From Diadophis punctatus similis (lineage: Eukaryota; Chordata; Lepidosauria; Squamata; Dipsadidae), in the NCBI GenBank assembly GCA_023053685.1, contig JALIGW010000001.1:66903740-66967739 (forward strand): DNA of 64,000 nt, in the 5' to 3' direction. The notes below the pieces were generated by a model. The model was not told the DNA's origin. It saw only the letters and a program-made list of their open reading frames with translations, and did not search any database. Every line of letters begins with the position of its first letter. Position 1 is the stretch's first letter. Of this stretch, positions 46,501-57,206 are shown one piece after another. The position numbers and the translations under genes were made by a program.

Positions 46501-48878
46501 CAATGAGTTTATGAAAACAAGTTCTACCTGTATTTTTCTTTTATAATTACTAAATTAAATACAATTACCGAATTAAATAGAATCTTTCCTTCAACTATTA
46601 GCATCTTTCTTTTGGCTTATTTGAATTTATAGCAGTAAGTCCGCTGCATAGAAGAAACAATGTTTTAGAATCACTATATCCTCTAACAGGACTGTTCCCA
46701 TTGTATCTATTTTGTCATTTCCTGAATAATGACATTTTTCAGTTACTCAGTTTGAAATAATGGAACAAGTCCACAGCTACTGTAGTCAAAATGTGTATTC
46801 TGCTTTCACTGTTATGCAATGTTCGTGGTCATTTTATTACTAGATCATCTCCATTAAAAATGCTCAACAGTGGAAATTCTTACATATCACCATATGTATC
46901 ATCACAAAACAGTAGAAATCATATCCCAAATACTTTTGGACAGAAATCTACTCAGCATTATCAGTCCACATCTGCATCTCCGCTCTCATCTGGGATAAAA
47001 CACCCAATCACTCTTGTTAACCTTTTACAGAGGCAGCATTTAGGTAAGTGGATTCCATGAAGAAGTAGAAATAATCCTAGCCAACATTAACTCGCTGTTT
47101 TGTGTAAAATATAATCTTTGGGACAATGGTAATATTTTCTGATATTGACAAATGATTGTGTCTTTGTTTAAAAATACTGGATATTTCTCTGGGCTTCAGC
47201 AGCATCATATGATATGTATGGCCCTTGTTTGTCCAGTGAGATATTGTTTTCCTCTTTTCCTCCCCATTTGGCAACCATTACACTTCCTCCAAATCTGCTT
47301 TGAAAGATGTTCTAATTTGGGAGAAGAGGACATAGGGGATACCCATTCTGCCAATGATGTTTGTTTGCTCTCCTTACTGTAGATGCAAACTTGAATCATC
47401 TACTTGATTCATCTACTGCTTCTGCAATTAATCTATCGTGTATTTATTTGTATTATTTGTATTTGTTTATTTGTCAAGCATATATGATTATAAGCAAAGT
47501 ATAAACAGTAAAACATGATTGAATATATATGTAATAGTACAAGCATGAATAAGAGTAAAAGAGGTAAGAATATATGTGTACATTAGGACAGGAACGGTAG
47601 GCACGATTGTGCGCTTATGCACGCCCCTTACCGACCTCTTAGGAATGGGGTGAGGTCGATGGTAGATAATCTGAGGTTGAAGTTTTTGGGGTTTGGGGAA
47701 GAAACTACTGAGTCAGGTAAAGTGTTCCAGGCATTGACCACTCTGTTGTTGAAGTCGAATTTTTTGCAATCAAGTCTGGAGCGGTTTACATTAAGTTTAG
47801 GCAGACATGGCTTTGCTTTACCAACCAAGATGCTAAGTAATATTTATTGTTATATACCCAAGTTAAAAAAAAAATCAAAGCTGCCACATAGTAAAGATTT
47901 ACAGCTATGATTGCAGGATCCAATCCGAGTTGGTCACCGGACCAGAGGTTTGTTCCTGGAGATTGAGAAATTCCCTGAGGATGGGCTCCAGCATGAGTCT
48001 GAAAGCTTGGAAAAACAAACCTCTGGTCCCAGTGACCGACTAGATTGGATCCTGCAACATTATCCTGGGACACATATATTTGCCTTCATTCAGCAGTTAT
48101 GATTGTTTTATAAATCAATTATTCATATAAACGGAAATAATTACATCATGTAAGATCTTAGAACTATATGGTTGTCATAGAGCAATGGCGGCAAATCTTT
48201 TAGACACCGAGTGTCCAAACTGCGTGCGTGTGCATGCCCAAACTGAAAGGTGTGTGCGCATGCGTGAATGTGCACATGTACAGACATGCGCAAGCGCATG
48301 CGTGGACATGCCCGCATGCGCAGCAGAGACCCAAAGACCAGCTGTCTGGCGGGAGGCAGGGCATCCCAACATTGGCAGCGCAGCAAGAGGTAAGATCTTT
48401 TTCTTTCGGGAGCTTCTGTTTTGCTGTTTGCAGGGAAACAGAAGCTCACAAAAGAAATGCTACAAAGATCTGACCTGGGGCAACAGCGCGCATGCCAGCA
48501 GAGGGGGCTCTGGGTGCCACCTCTGCCACACGTGCCATAGATTCGCCATCATAGTCATAGAGTCTGGTTCACAGAAATACACAAATTATTTTCTACTTGA
48601 CTGATATGTAGAAACAGATACTTTATGATAGCTAAACTATGCTCCTGCTATAATACTTTGCATATACTTTATAAATTAAATGGTTTTATGATAAATGTGG
48701 TTCTTTAAGCATTTGCAGTTAAATGCCTGCCATTTTTATTTGGTTTTTGTCATTACTGTATCAAGGCAGTTTGATTACAATTAACAATTCAATATTTCAT
48801 TTGAGAGATAAAGATTATAATTTTTATTTCCCTTTTATAGGATCTACTAATCTTCCTGGACACTCATTACAAAAATAA
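34439..48878 (+). CDS. RNF212: RNF212, meiotic RING-finger E3 ligase-like protein, ten exons
   Basis: RNF212 is a SUMO/ubiquitin E3-like factor that marks and stabilises recombination intermediates on the synaptonemal complex so that crossovers form. Exons: 34439-34550, 36348-36409, 37437-37511, 42184-42240, 42518-42585, 43164-43209, 45002-45065, 46277-46349, 46844-47043, 48841-48878. All introns are GT-AG and the exons join in frame to 265 codons including TAA. Residues 7-46 form a complete RING: C7, C10, C26, H28, C31, C34, C43, C46. Then come '[10 protein letters not shown]', '[13 protein letters not shown]' and '[16 protein letters not shown]', a coiled-coil stretch, then '[14 protein letters not shown]' and a serine-rich tail. 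The order and junctions match human RNF212; RNF212B was excluded because the FSLTNCGH and CRTIVLSKK blocks are RNF212-specific. Head-to-head with NANP. Introns are loaded with transposons, including an L1 in intron 3. Confidence 0.93.
34839..34955 (+). mobile_element. Decayed L2-type LINE tail in RNF212 intron 1
   Basis: 'TTTATTTCGTTAATG' then 'ATTGGGAGCC' and 'TATAAGATGGGCAGCTACAT', a worn form of the L2 end hairpin at 31950. Confidence 0.35.
35880..36050. mobile_element. Inverted-repeat element with hammerhead-like arms
   Basis: Two arms in opposite orientation: the left arm reversed (AGCTTTTTTGTTTGCAGATG) and the right arm (ATCTGCAAACAAACAAGCTC) flank a short spacer. The outer 'CAAACAAGCTCAGAAAGCAC' block resembles the sequence following the motif at 20585. 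This is the arrangement of inverted terminal repeats in Penelope-like elements, though no coding part is present. Lies in RNF212 intron 1. Confidence 0.5.
35922..35965 (-). ncRNA. Hammerhead-ribozyme-like motif (minus strand)
   Basis: Minus strand: helix I TTGCA (35965-35961) with TGCAA (35926-35922), five pairs. Core TTGATGA (35960-35954; C to T at the first position), one base, helix II GCTATC with GGTAAT around the loop TAGTTG, then GAAA (35934-35931). NUH would be ATC. The first core base is substituted, so this copy is probably inactive. Confidence 0.45.
36348..36409 (+). CDS. RNF212: RNF212 exon 2
   Basis: Acceptor TTTTATAG; begins GT to complete glycine, reads [20 protein letters not shown], giving the last two RING cysteines. 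Donor GTACAG. Confidence 0.92.
36850..37022. repeat. Compound (AACAT)n and (TTTGCA)n repeat
   Basis: About 20 AACAT units (to 36948), then about 10 units of TTTGCA/CTTGCA and three TTGCA units. Lies in RNF212 intron 2. The Cys-Lys and Ala-Asn frames are artefacts. Confidence 0.95.
37437..37511 (+). CDS. RNF212: RNF212 exon 3
   Basis: Twenty-five codons, [15 protein letters not shown] then [10 protein letters not shown]. Donor GTGAGT at 37512; phase 0 at both ends. Confidence 0.92.
38590..38985 (+). mobile_element. L2-type LINE fragment with internal deletion
   Basis: Same family as 31085-32024: 'CCTGACGAGACTGAGTGGC' to 'GACCAACATCTTACAG', then it jumps to 'GTGTTAATCATCATC'. Compared with 31241-31530 about 280 bp are missing. 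The right end stops in 'CTCTGGAACCAACTCCAGCA' next to L1 sequence. In RNF212 intron 3. Confidence 0.7.
38986..41800 (+). mobile_element. L1-type LINE, decayed, ORF1 C-terminus and ORF2 parts
   Basis: ORF1 part about 39000-39560: '[18 protein letters not shown]' and '[15 protein letters not shown]' match the RRM and C-terminal domain of L1 ORF1p, followed by a Glu/Arg-rich tail. ORF2 starts at 39573 ([15 protein letters not shown]). It shows endonuclease blocks ([22 protein letters not shown]), then reverse transcriptase blocks ([38 protein letters not shown]). The catalytic FADD is FADE at about 41637. Several in-frame stops (for example near 39630, 39720, 41215) and frameshifts make it inactive; the 3' end is lost. 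Sense to RNF212, in intron 3. Confidence 0.85.
42184..42240 (+). CDS. RNF212: RNF212 exon 4
   Basis: Nineteen codons [19 protein letters not shown], colinear with human FQEKHRKRLLAFYREK. Phase 0 at both ends; donor GTATTT. Confidence 0.92.
42518..42585 (+). CDS. RNF212: RNF212 exon 5
   Basis: [16 protein letters not shown] and on to HIQQLQ, a coiled-coil heptad stretch. Ends in phase 2; donor GTGAGT. Confidence 0.9.
43164..43209 (+). CDS. RNF212: RNF212 exon 6
   Basis: Completes a histidine codon, then [15 protein letters not shown]. Acceptor TTTTATCAG, donor GTAAGT. Confidence 0.85.
44093..44450. mobile_element. Palindromic ACAGGTAGTCC repeat, near full length
   Basis: Left ACAGTTCCTCGACTTACAAC, right 'ATAAATCAAGGCCTACTTGT'. 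Includes CATTGCGCGCATTCCC and 'AGTCAATGGGGAAGCC'. The most complete copy in the window; in RNF212 intron 6. Confidence 0.7.
45002..45065 (+). CDS. RNF212: RNF212 exon 7
   Basis: [20 protein letters not shown] then M and a split glycine; the RISxISPPQ block is conserved in mammals. Donor GTAAGA. Confidence 0.9.
45840..46020 (+). mobile_element. Possible old L2-type LINE tail
   Basis: Contains 'GTATGCTACCCAAAATCAC' and 'GGCTGGCAGTATAAATC', a worn form of the L2 end hairpin, ending 'TTAAATGAATA'. In RNF212 intron 7. Confidence 0.35.
46277..46349 (+). CDS. RNF212: RNF212 exon 8
   Basis: [20 protein letters not shown], serine-rich. Acceptor TTTGTAG, donor GTAAAA; phase 1 in, phase 2 out. Confidence 0.85.
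46844..47043 (+). CDS. RNF212: RNF212 exon 9
   Basis: Two hundred bases, serine/asparagine-rich, including [12 protein letters not shown] and [18 protein letters not shown]. Donor GTAAGT at 47044. Confidence 0.88.
47440..47832 (-). mobile_element. CR1-group LINE 3' end in RNF212 intron 9
   Basis: The minus-strand frame ends '[17 protein letters not shown]' and '[14 protein letters not shown]', and is followed by 'GTAAGGGGCGTGCATAAGCG' and a TTGACAAATAAACAAATAC tail. The same protein end ('FSNRVINAWNALPD') is at 53750. 5' truncated. Confidence 0.75.
47905..48062. mobile_element. Inverted-repeat element carrying a hammerhead-like core
   Basis: Left arm GCAGGATCCAATCCGAGTTG to 'CAGAGGTTTGTTCC', right arm 'AAAACAAACCTCTGG' to 'CTAGATTGGATCCTGCAAC', about 45 bp each with few mismatches. 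The loop holds the motif at 47971-48012. In RNF212 intron 9. Confidence 0.6.
47971..48012 (+). ncRNA. Hammerhead-ribozyme-like motif (best preserved)
   Basis: Helix I TTCC (47971-47974) pairs with GGAA (48009-48012). Core CTGAGGA 47975-47981, one base, helix II GGGCTC (47983-47988) with GAGTCT (47995-48000) including two wobbles, loop CAGCAT, then GAAA 48001-48004. G48005 pairs with C48006, and the NUH is CTT (48006-48008). All core bases fit the hammerhead consensus CTGANGA...GAAA. Compared with 20585-20628 the C-G pair of helix III is G-C here, a compensatory change. Cleavage is untested. Confidence 0.6.
48183..48554. mobile_element. hAT-type MITE, family B
   Basis: Left end CAATGGCGGCAAATC, right end GATTCGCCATCATAG. 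Perfect 8-bp target duplication TCATAGAG (48175-48182 and 48555-48562). Interior rich in CGCATGCG motifs (about 48256, 48296, 48313). In RNF212 intron 9. Confidence 0.87.
48841..48878 (+). CDS. RNF212: RNF212 exon 10 (terminal coding exon)
   Basis: Acceptor CCCTTTTATAG; reads [12 protein letters not shown] then TAA at 48876-48878. Followed by an ATTAAA at 48978. Confidence 0.88.
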
Positions 48879-48977
48879 AATTACCTGCAACCTCCATTTG
48901 ACCTGAAGAACTCATGTATTCTATATTTTATTTTTTATAGAAATGTACATTACAAATGTAATACTTGATCTGGTTTG

Positions 48978-48983
48978 ATTAAA
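48978..48983 (+). terminator. Likely polyadenylation signal of RNF212
   Basis: ATTAAA 100 bp beyond the stop codon, followed by T/GT-rich sequence (TTTTTTGTTG) about 20 bp on. It is the common variant hexamer; no AATAAA lies nearer. Confidence 0.5.
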
Positions 48984-49132
48984 CACTGTTCGAGATAAAT
49001 CTTTTTTGTTGTTTCTATTTATTATACTTTTTTCCCTGGGTGATCATCCCTTCCCATAACTATGAATTCTTTGTGACTTCACTTTGATCAACAACTCATA
49101 CAGAACTGCTTTGTGAAGCAATATGGCACCCT

Positions 49133-49427
49133 CAGTGGTGAAATCCAATTTTTTTACTACCTGTTCTGTGGGCGTGGCTTGGTGGGCGTGGCTTGGTGGG
49201 CGTGGCAGGGGAAGGATACGAAATCTCCATTCCCACCCCACTCCAGGGGAAGGATATTGCAAAATCTCCATTCCCTCCTCACTCCTGGGGGAAGGATATT
49301 GCAAAATCTCCATTCCCACCCCACTCGGGGGCCAGCCAGAGGTGGCATTTGCTGGTTCTCCGAACTACTCAAAATTTCCGCTACTGGTTCTCCAGAACCT
49401 GTCAGAACCTGCTGGATTTCATCCCTG
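49133..49427. mobile_element. hAT-type MITE, family C (GGTGAAATCC ends)
   Basis: Starts CAGTGGTGAAATCCAATT, ends GGATTTCATCCCTG. Flanks GGCACCCT and GTCACCCT agree at 7 of 8. The interior has a tandem GGCGTGGCTTGGTG repeat and three near copies of 'AAAATCTCCATTCCC' spaced about 47 bp. The family carries 'GGTTCTCCAGAACCTG'. Confidence 0.85.
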
Positions 49428-49435
49428 GTCACCCT

Positions 49436-50579
49436 CACTTATACAAGTCACCAAAAGTGATTATATTGTTTTAATTTGCCTGTTTGAATTACCTTCTACT
49501 CTCTAGTGTTTCTGGCTTCTATTTAAGCCCGAGTCAACTGTCTTTGAAGGATTTGAGGCAACCTGAAATACCTTCTGAAACAAATTGCATCTTTTCACAA
49601 TGCAAGCATCTTGCTGAGGCAAATCCAAGCTGCCTCAACAGGCCTACAATTTGGTGCTATCCAACTTCAGAGATCCAAGTTTTTGACTCTGCCCTTTTGG
49701 GACAGATAATAAATATCAAGGAAACACTGCAAAATGTGCTAATTTACCAGTATTGGGAAGGTGAAAAAGACATTTTGTTTTAAATTCTACTCTTTGGCAC
49801 ATCTGCTCTTGAATTCTACTTTTTTTCACACATGCGTTCAATGAATCTTTGAAAACTTCACCTCTTCACCATTGTAGTAAAGCAGCTCCATCACCCATTA
49901 GAATAGAGAAATGCAATTTGTTTATCATTTAACAGAAATGCAAATTCATTAACAGAGAGATTCAGTTTGTTTAGTCTCAAAGAGTATTATGTAAAAGGCC
50001 AAAGTCCATAAAAGTTTTGTACTGAGTTGTGCAATTTGCTCAAAAAAGTTTGCAGCTTTGGTTGCAAGCAAAAGTAAAATCAGGACTTCCAAGTGCTGGA
50101 ATTTAGTGGAATTATATTTAGACTGCAGTTCACTTACTCCTTGTTCACTGGCTGAATTACACTATATTCCTTGACATTTACCATTTATGTCGCAGAATGA
50201 TTATGAATTATTAGAATAAAAGCATCTACAATTAAGCTACATCAAGTAAGCTTAATGTCAGGTTCATCTATTTCATATTTTATTTGTGAGGGTTTTTTTT
50301 TCTATTTAAGGAAAATGTCAGGCATTGTTTTTCAGTTAAATGTAAAATGACTTCCTGATGATATGAAGGAGGTGGGTATTGCCTGGGTAGTGGAAAGGCT
50401 TGTAGATGGTAGTGCTAAAATCTACCTTGTCCTGTCCATGGAATAGATAGAATTTGTCAGAGTATTTTATGCTCTTGAATTTCAGTTTTCACTTAAATCT
50501 TGCTTGTAAAATGCATAATATTGGAAAGCACTGCATCAGGCAGATCAGTCATGCAGTTAAAACATTCATCACAAATGTG

Positions 50580-50635
<56 letters not shown>

Positions 50636-51139
50636 TGTCCCGCTTTTGAATCAGTGTTGACTTCTGATGACAGCCTAGACTAGTTTGAGTATTTGGCAAG
50701 ATTTTCTCTTGCCAAATGCTCAAACTAGTTTGCTCTTGTCTTCTTCCTAAGCTGAGAGAATGAGTGGCCCAAGATCACTGAGCTGGCTTCATGCCTAATG
50801 CAGTACTAGAATTCATGGTCTCCTGATTCTAGCCTGGTGACTTAACCACTACACCAAAATGACTCTCTATTGCAAACGTGCATCTCTCTATATTAATGAA
50901 ATATGCAAGACACTCTCACCTGCTCTGATGGTGTGACAGGATATAAATTCACCGCCCAAAGAATGTTTGTTAAGGTCAAAACCCGCACGTTCTCTTCTCC
51001 AGATATGCAGGAACAAAACCAATCTGTTTGCTTATTCGCTGTTAAGTGGTATAAATGTGCAGTGGGGAATGGAAAAGTACACAGAGATATAAAGTTACCT
51101 TATCTTCAATCCTGCTTTCTCTGCAAGAACAGAAAGGAG
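49436..51139. other. Intergenic DNA between RNF212 and SULT6B1
   Basis: No gene recognised. The frame at 49484-49783 has no domain. Includes the (GT)n at 50584-50638. Confidence 0.35.
50584..50638. repeat. (GT)n microsatellite
   Basis: About 27 GT units with one A interruption near the end. Confidence 0.95.
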
Positions 51140-51620
51140 GAGCATTGGCTTCTGGGTGCAGTTCAATGTGCTGCTTGTCCCTTTTAAAGCCCTTGATGGT
51201 TCAGGGTCTGAATATCTGTGGGACAATTTTCCCTAAATATCTGCCCATAGATCAAGGAAATTAGCTTTCTTCATGTCCCCTTGATTAAGAAGGGGCAGTG
51301 AAAAATCACTGCCCCTCTTCTCTGGAATACCATTCCCCAAATGTTCAATGGACTTGTCTTTTTAGCATTTAGGAAGTCAATTAAAACCTGATTATTTAAA
51401 CAGACCCTGAGGCCTGAATGATTGTTTTTCCCCTGAAGTGATTGGAAGTTATTTCTTATGTTTTTGATGATATTTTAATGCCTAGGTTTTATATAGGCAA
51501 ATGTATTGATTTGTTTGCATGACTGTATATTGTCTTTTGCTTTTATCCCAGTGGGAATTGTACATCATTCAGAGTTTCTTTGGATTGGACAAGCCTGTAA
51601 CCCTGTACGATAATTAAAAT
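51140..51620 (+). mobile_element. Old L2-type LINE remnant
   Basis: Translation gives 'PFKALDGSGSEYLWDNFP', parallel to [16 protein letters not shown] of the L2 at 31540. Later 'AAAACCTGATTATTTAAAC' is also L2-like. Highly decayed. Confidence 0.45.
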
Positions 51621-53289
51621 AAAAATAACAGTGTGTGCTTTTTGTTGATCTTCCACTTTTCTACTCGAGTGCTAACAAAATATTAAAAGAAGACAAAAAA
51701 CTTACGTAAATAAATACTAAAATGGATTTATCATAAAAATAAGCTGGATGAAATGGTTGATCTTAGCAGTTTTAGAGGAATATTGACTTTTTAAGGATTC
51801 TTTTTGTAATCATCTTGCCAACCTTTCAAGGTAGACCCTGTGCTGAATAGACCCTGTGAGAATGAGTGAAACTCTATGATTTTTAGATAAATAACCATAA
51901 TGTATGGTTATAATAATTTCAAAATAAGAGTCTTGAAAGCCTGGCAAAGTTTTTCTCTCCCCCCTTCTTACACTAGAGAGCTAAGGTGGGGCAAAGTGAA
52001 GTTGCTTGGTCAGTCCCTGATTTCCTGGGCTAAGTGGATGTAAAGATTGCCTAACGTCCTCAAAGTTATTTCCACAATTTACTGTAAATTCTATATTATT
52101 TGAAGGCTCCTTGGCAGTTTGAGAATGACAGTTGAAAATTAAAACAATTTTTCTGGAATGACAAGATGTTTTACTAGTTTGATATGCATGTCTTTGCCCT
52201 GACTAATTAACACCCACAAGAGTCTTATTAAGACTCTGGGAGCTTGAGATGACTCTTTTCATGTTATCACAACAACTCTGTGGGGTAGATTGGCTTGTGA
52301 AAAAACAACTGGTCCAATATCACTTCATGAGTTTCCCTGGCTGGAGATGGACTGGGATATGATATCCCCTGTCTTAGTTCAGGGTTCTTTTGGGTGGGAA
52401 AAGGGGGGGGGCAGACCAAAAGCATCAAACCATTGTGAGTAATTTCTAAGAGAAACAAGAGGCACATAAAATATACATGAGACAAATGCTGTCATGTCTG
52501 AATTCCTTTATCATTTTGAAAGAAAGTGTAGTATTTCCATTGACTTCAAAGGAGAAAGCTATTTGGGGCCAAACATCACTTTGAAATGGTTTTTCTCATA
52601 TCTCTTAGCAATTGGATTGAGATGCCTCTACTGAGATAAATCTTCAAAACTTCATTACCTGCTTTCCCACAATCTGTCATAGATACAGAACAAGCATATA
52701 GTTCCTCCCCTCACCTCAAATTCAGAAATCAGAGTATGTTATGTGTAATATTCAAAATCCGCATGATTTCTAAAGGCAAGACACATATTGATGCTTGTAT
52801 TTATTTGTGTTTCAATTCTGCCATGATTTGCCAAAGCATTTATTTATTAAACAAATTTATGAAGTAAATGTAATCTTGATGTTTATTTGAATTTTCTTCC
52901 CAATGAATCATAACATGACAGAATGCAGAATTTAGAAAGAAATGAACCTACTGATACAAACATCTACTGAATAATAAACCTTTTAATTCATCTTATACTA
53001 AGGTATTTTAGGAAACATTGAATGTTAGGCTTTTACTTCTGTTACAAACATGTTACTGCCAAGTTGTCTTAATGCCCTAATTTTCTCCATTTCCTCTGTT
53101 TCCCCTTACATCAAACAGAATCAAGGCAAAGTTATCTTGAGTCTCTTTCTCCTATTCTTGCCATTCCCATTAAAGTAATTTATTTTCCCTGAAAGAGGCT
53201 TGCATTCCTTCATTAAAGGTTTTTTCTGTACTCTATCGTTCTAAATAGAACTGAACATACAAGTGTGATTTAATGATAAAAGACTACTA
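51621..53289. other. AT-rich intergenic DNA
   Basis: No feature recognised on either strand. Confidence 0.35.
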
Positions 53290-53998
53290 GTAACAACTGT
53301 AACAACATTGCCAAAAAGGCACTAAGAGTTGTTAATCTAATCTTGCGTAGCTTTTTCTCTGACAATATTACACTGCTAACCAGAGCATACAAAACATTTG
53401 TTAGACCAATTCTGGAATACAGCTCACCTGTCTGGAACCTGCACTGCATAACAGACATTAATACAATCGAGAGAGTCCAGAAATATTTCAAGAGTCCTCC
53501 ACTCCTCTGCTCGCAACAGAATACCTTATTCCACCGGACTTGAAATATTGGGATTAGACAATTTACAACTACGTCACCTCCGATCTGATCTAAATGTAGT
53601 TCATAAAATCATATACCAAAATGCCCTTCCTGTCAATGATTACTTCAGCTTCAACCACAACAATACACGAGCACATAATAGATTCAAACTTAATGTAAAC
53701 CGCTCCAAACTCGACTGCAGAAAATACGACTTCAGCAATAGAGTGATCAATGCCTGGAATGCACTACCTGACTGTGGTTTCTTCCCCAAACCCCCAAAAC
53801 TTTAACCTTAGACTGTCTACAGTCGACCTCTCCCCATTTCTAAGAGATCTGTAAGGGGCGTGCATAAGCGCACCACTGTGCCTACCGTCCCTATCCTACT
53901 GTCCTATTGTCCTCTTTTATCGGTACTTTTTTTTACTTATGTTTATACAAACAACTACTATCTTATACATGTTTGACAAATAAATAAAATAAATAAAA
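53290..53998 (+). mobile_element. CR1-group LINE, C-terminal part and tail
   Basis: Frames 53343-53543 and 53548-53805 encode 'LTRAYKTFVRPILEYSSPVW' and 'FKLNVNRSKLDCRKYDFSNR', broken by one frameshift near 53540. The 3' region 'GTAAGGGGCGTGCATAAGCG' and 'TTTGACAAATAAATAAAATA' define the family shared with 8375, 23640 and 47440. Inactive and 5' truncated. Confidence 0.8.
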
Positions 53999-53999
53999 C

Positions 54000-55155
<1,156 letters not shown>

Positions 55156-55214
55156 CATTTTTTGCTGATAAATGAAAATAAAGGGAGACTATTATAGATA
55201 TATATATAATGTTC

Positions 55215-55350
55215 TACAAGTAGTCCTCGATTTACGACCTTAAAGGAGCCTGCCCATTATGGTTGCAAGTGGTGACAGCCATTAAATGAGAGGGCCTAGC
55301 TTAATCCCACTCCCTGCTGTCCCTAATGTGGTCATGGAACAATTACATGC
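55215..55350. mobile_element. Worn ACAGGTAGTCC repeat fragment
   Basis: Begins ACAAGTAGTCCTCGATTTAC; only the left arm is clear. Confidence 0.45.
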
Positions 55351-55467
55351 CTCATTAAGCAGAGCACAGGGTGCTACATGAGTGCAGGAAGCCCTGGGAG
55401 ACCTAGCACAGGTCCAGGCCTGCCTGCCCCAGGCCTTCTAAGGTGTCTCCCACCCCCTAAGACAACC

Positions 55468-55692
55468 CATGCAATAGCACTTTTTTTCTTATATACCGCT
55501 TCATAGTGCTTTACAGCACTCTCTAAGCGGTTTACAGAGTTCAGCATATTGCCCCCAACAATCTGGGTCCTCATTTTACCGACCTCGGAAGGATGGAAGG
55601 CTGAGTCAACCTTGACCCTAGTGAGATTTGAACAGCTGAACTGTTGAACTAGCAGTCAGCCTGCAATGGCTGCATTTAACCACTGCACCACT
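55468..55692 (-). mobile_element. tRNA-derived SINE
   Basis: Reverse orientation copy of the SINE at 24498-24744: 'ACCGCTTCATAGTGCTTTAC', 'CTAAGCGGTTTACAGAGTTC', box B reversed GATTTGAACAGC at about 55626 and box A end 'TTAACCACTGCACCAC' at about 55676. Confidence 0.75.
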
Positions 55693-56055
55693 TCAGGGGT
55701 CTCCTCAGTTTTGGGGCCCTTTTCTCCCCCACTGGTTCCCCACAGGGATTGGGCTTTTTCCCCATCCTACATCAACCCATCACACACTTGTCTTTTGAAG
55801 ATCTCCAGAACTTTCCGTAGCATTGCTCAGACTACATTAGGGAAGCAGAATGGATTGCTTATTTGCTTGGCCATGCAGTGCGATTCCAGAAGCAGTCATC
55901 GTTTTCCAAGTGACAACAATTCAAAGTAGCCACTCAGAATATGGCGGCTGCTTCCAGAATTGCACCACGCAGCTGCACAACAAAGCAATCCATTTTGCTT
56001 CCCTAACCCGAGCTCTGGAGATCTTTGAAAGGTAAGTGAGGAGGAGGGTATGGGG

Positions 56056-56321
56056 CAGGGGTGAAATCCAGCAGGTTCTGACAGGTTCTGGAGAACCGGT
56101 AGTGGAAATTTTGAGTAGTTCGGAGAACCGGCAAATACCACCTCTGGCTGGCCCCAGAGTGGGGAGGGAATGGGGATTTTGCAGTATCCTTCCCCTGGAG
56201 TGGGTTGGGAATGGAGATTTTGCAGCATCAAGCCCACCAAGCCACGCCCACCATGCCACACCACGCCCACCAAGCCATGCCCACAGAACCGGTAGTAAAA
56301 AAAAATTGGATTTCACCACTG
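56056..56321. mobile_element. hAT-type MITE, family C
   Basis: Starts CAGGGGTGAAATCCAGCAGG, ends GGATTTCACCACTG. Opposite internal orientation to 49133-49427 ('GGTTCTGGAGAACCGGTAG' first, CCACGCCCACC tract last). The flanks do not give a clean 8-bp duplication. Confidence 0.8.
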
Positions 56322-56799
56322 GTGGGGGTCCTGGTGGGGGTGGGAAGCAGGCCTGAGGCTAGTGGGTATCTGGTGGGGACAATGGGCTAGAGATGGGAGG
56401 GGAGTCTGACAGTATTCCTGAGGTTGGAAATGATAACTATGGGAGTGCTGCAGCAGCTGTAATTTTGGAATCTGATCATTACGTTGATTTTGGGAGATCC
56501 TCTGTAACTTTGAATGTTGCTAAGTGACCAGTTTTTAAGGCGCGGACTACCTGGCTGTGCAACTATAGCTCTAATTCTCATTCATAGATGCAAATTCTGA
56601 GACAATATTTATAGTTGTGGTTTTTTTTAAAAAAAAGATTATATGGCTGGGTGATATTACTGACATACATAGCTATAATTCTAAATAACGTGGTTTTTAA
56701 AAATATATTTTAGAGATGTAACAGTATTAGTGGCAAATATCCGTAGCTCGGGTGTAGGATGAGGGTAAAGGTTCATTCTCCAAGCTTGTGGGTTGGTTT

Positions 56800-56841
56800 C
56801 TGAACGTTTTGTCACCAGGCTAGGTAACATTTTCAGTTCAC
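56800..56841 (-). ncRNA. Decayed hammerhead-like motif, left arm
   Basis: Minus strand: CTGAAAA (56836-56830) in place of CTGANGA, helix II GTTACC with GGTGAC around TAGCCT (six of six pairs with one wobble), then AAAA in place of GAAA. Both core changes fit G-to-A decay. Confidence 0.35.
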
Positions 56842-56852
56842 TCCCCTAAACT

Positions 56853-57157
56853 CAGGGGTGAAATCCTCCCGGTTTGCTCTTACCTGTCGGTCGCCGCAGA
56901 GCCGAAGAAGCTGGTGGCGTTCGCGGCGCGGGGCTGCTCCCGCCCGCTTCCCCTGCCCGCCTGGACGCCGCCATTGGCATTCTTTTGCCCTTTGCGCATG
57001 CGTAAAGCATTCTGCATGCGCAGAGGGCAAAAGAACGCCAATAGCGGTGTCCAGGCGGGCGGGGGAAGCGGGCGGGAGCAGCGCCGCGAACGCCACCAGC
57101 TTCTTCGGCTCTGCGGCGACCGACAGGTAAGAGCGAACCGGGAGGATTTCACCCCTG
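56853..57157. mobile_element. Palindromic hAT-type MITE, family A relative
   Basis: Starts CAGGGGTGAAATCCTCC, ends GGAGGATTTCACCCCTG. Flanks CCTAAACT (56845-56852) and CTTAAACT (57158-57165) agree at 7 of 8. One inverted repeat over its full length; near its centre TGCGCATGCGTA (56993-57004). Inserted in the spacer of the hammerhead-bearing element. Frames on both strands are artefacts. Confidence 0.87.
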
Positions 57158-57164
57158 CTTAAAC

Positions 57165-57206
57165 TCCACTGAAGATGTTACCTAGCCTAGTGACAAAATG
57201 TTCGGA
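57165..57206 (+). ncRNA. Hammerhead-like motif, right arm
   Basis: CTGAAGA at 57169-57175, one base, GTTACC (57177-57182) with AGTGAC (57189-57194) around TAGCCT, then AAAA where GAAA is expected (57195-57198). CTGAAGA is intact; the GAAA change and the following T fit CpG decay of GACGAAACG. Helix I would be TCC/GGA. Probably inactive now. Confidence 0.45.

Noticed and set aside
34439..48878. RNF212B instead of RNF212
   Set aside because: The [17 protein letters not shown] and RISLISPPQ blocks and exon order match RNF212; RNF212B lacks them.
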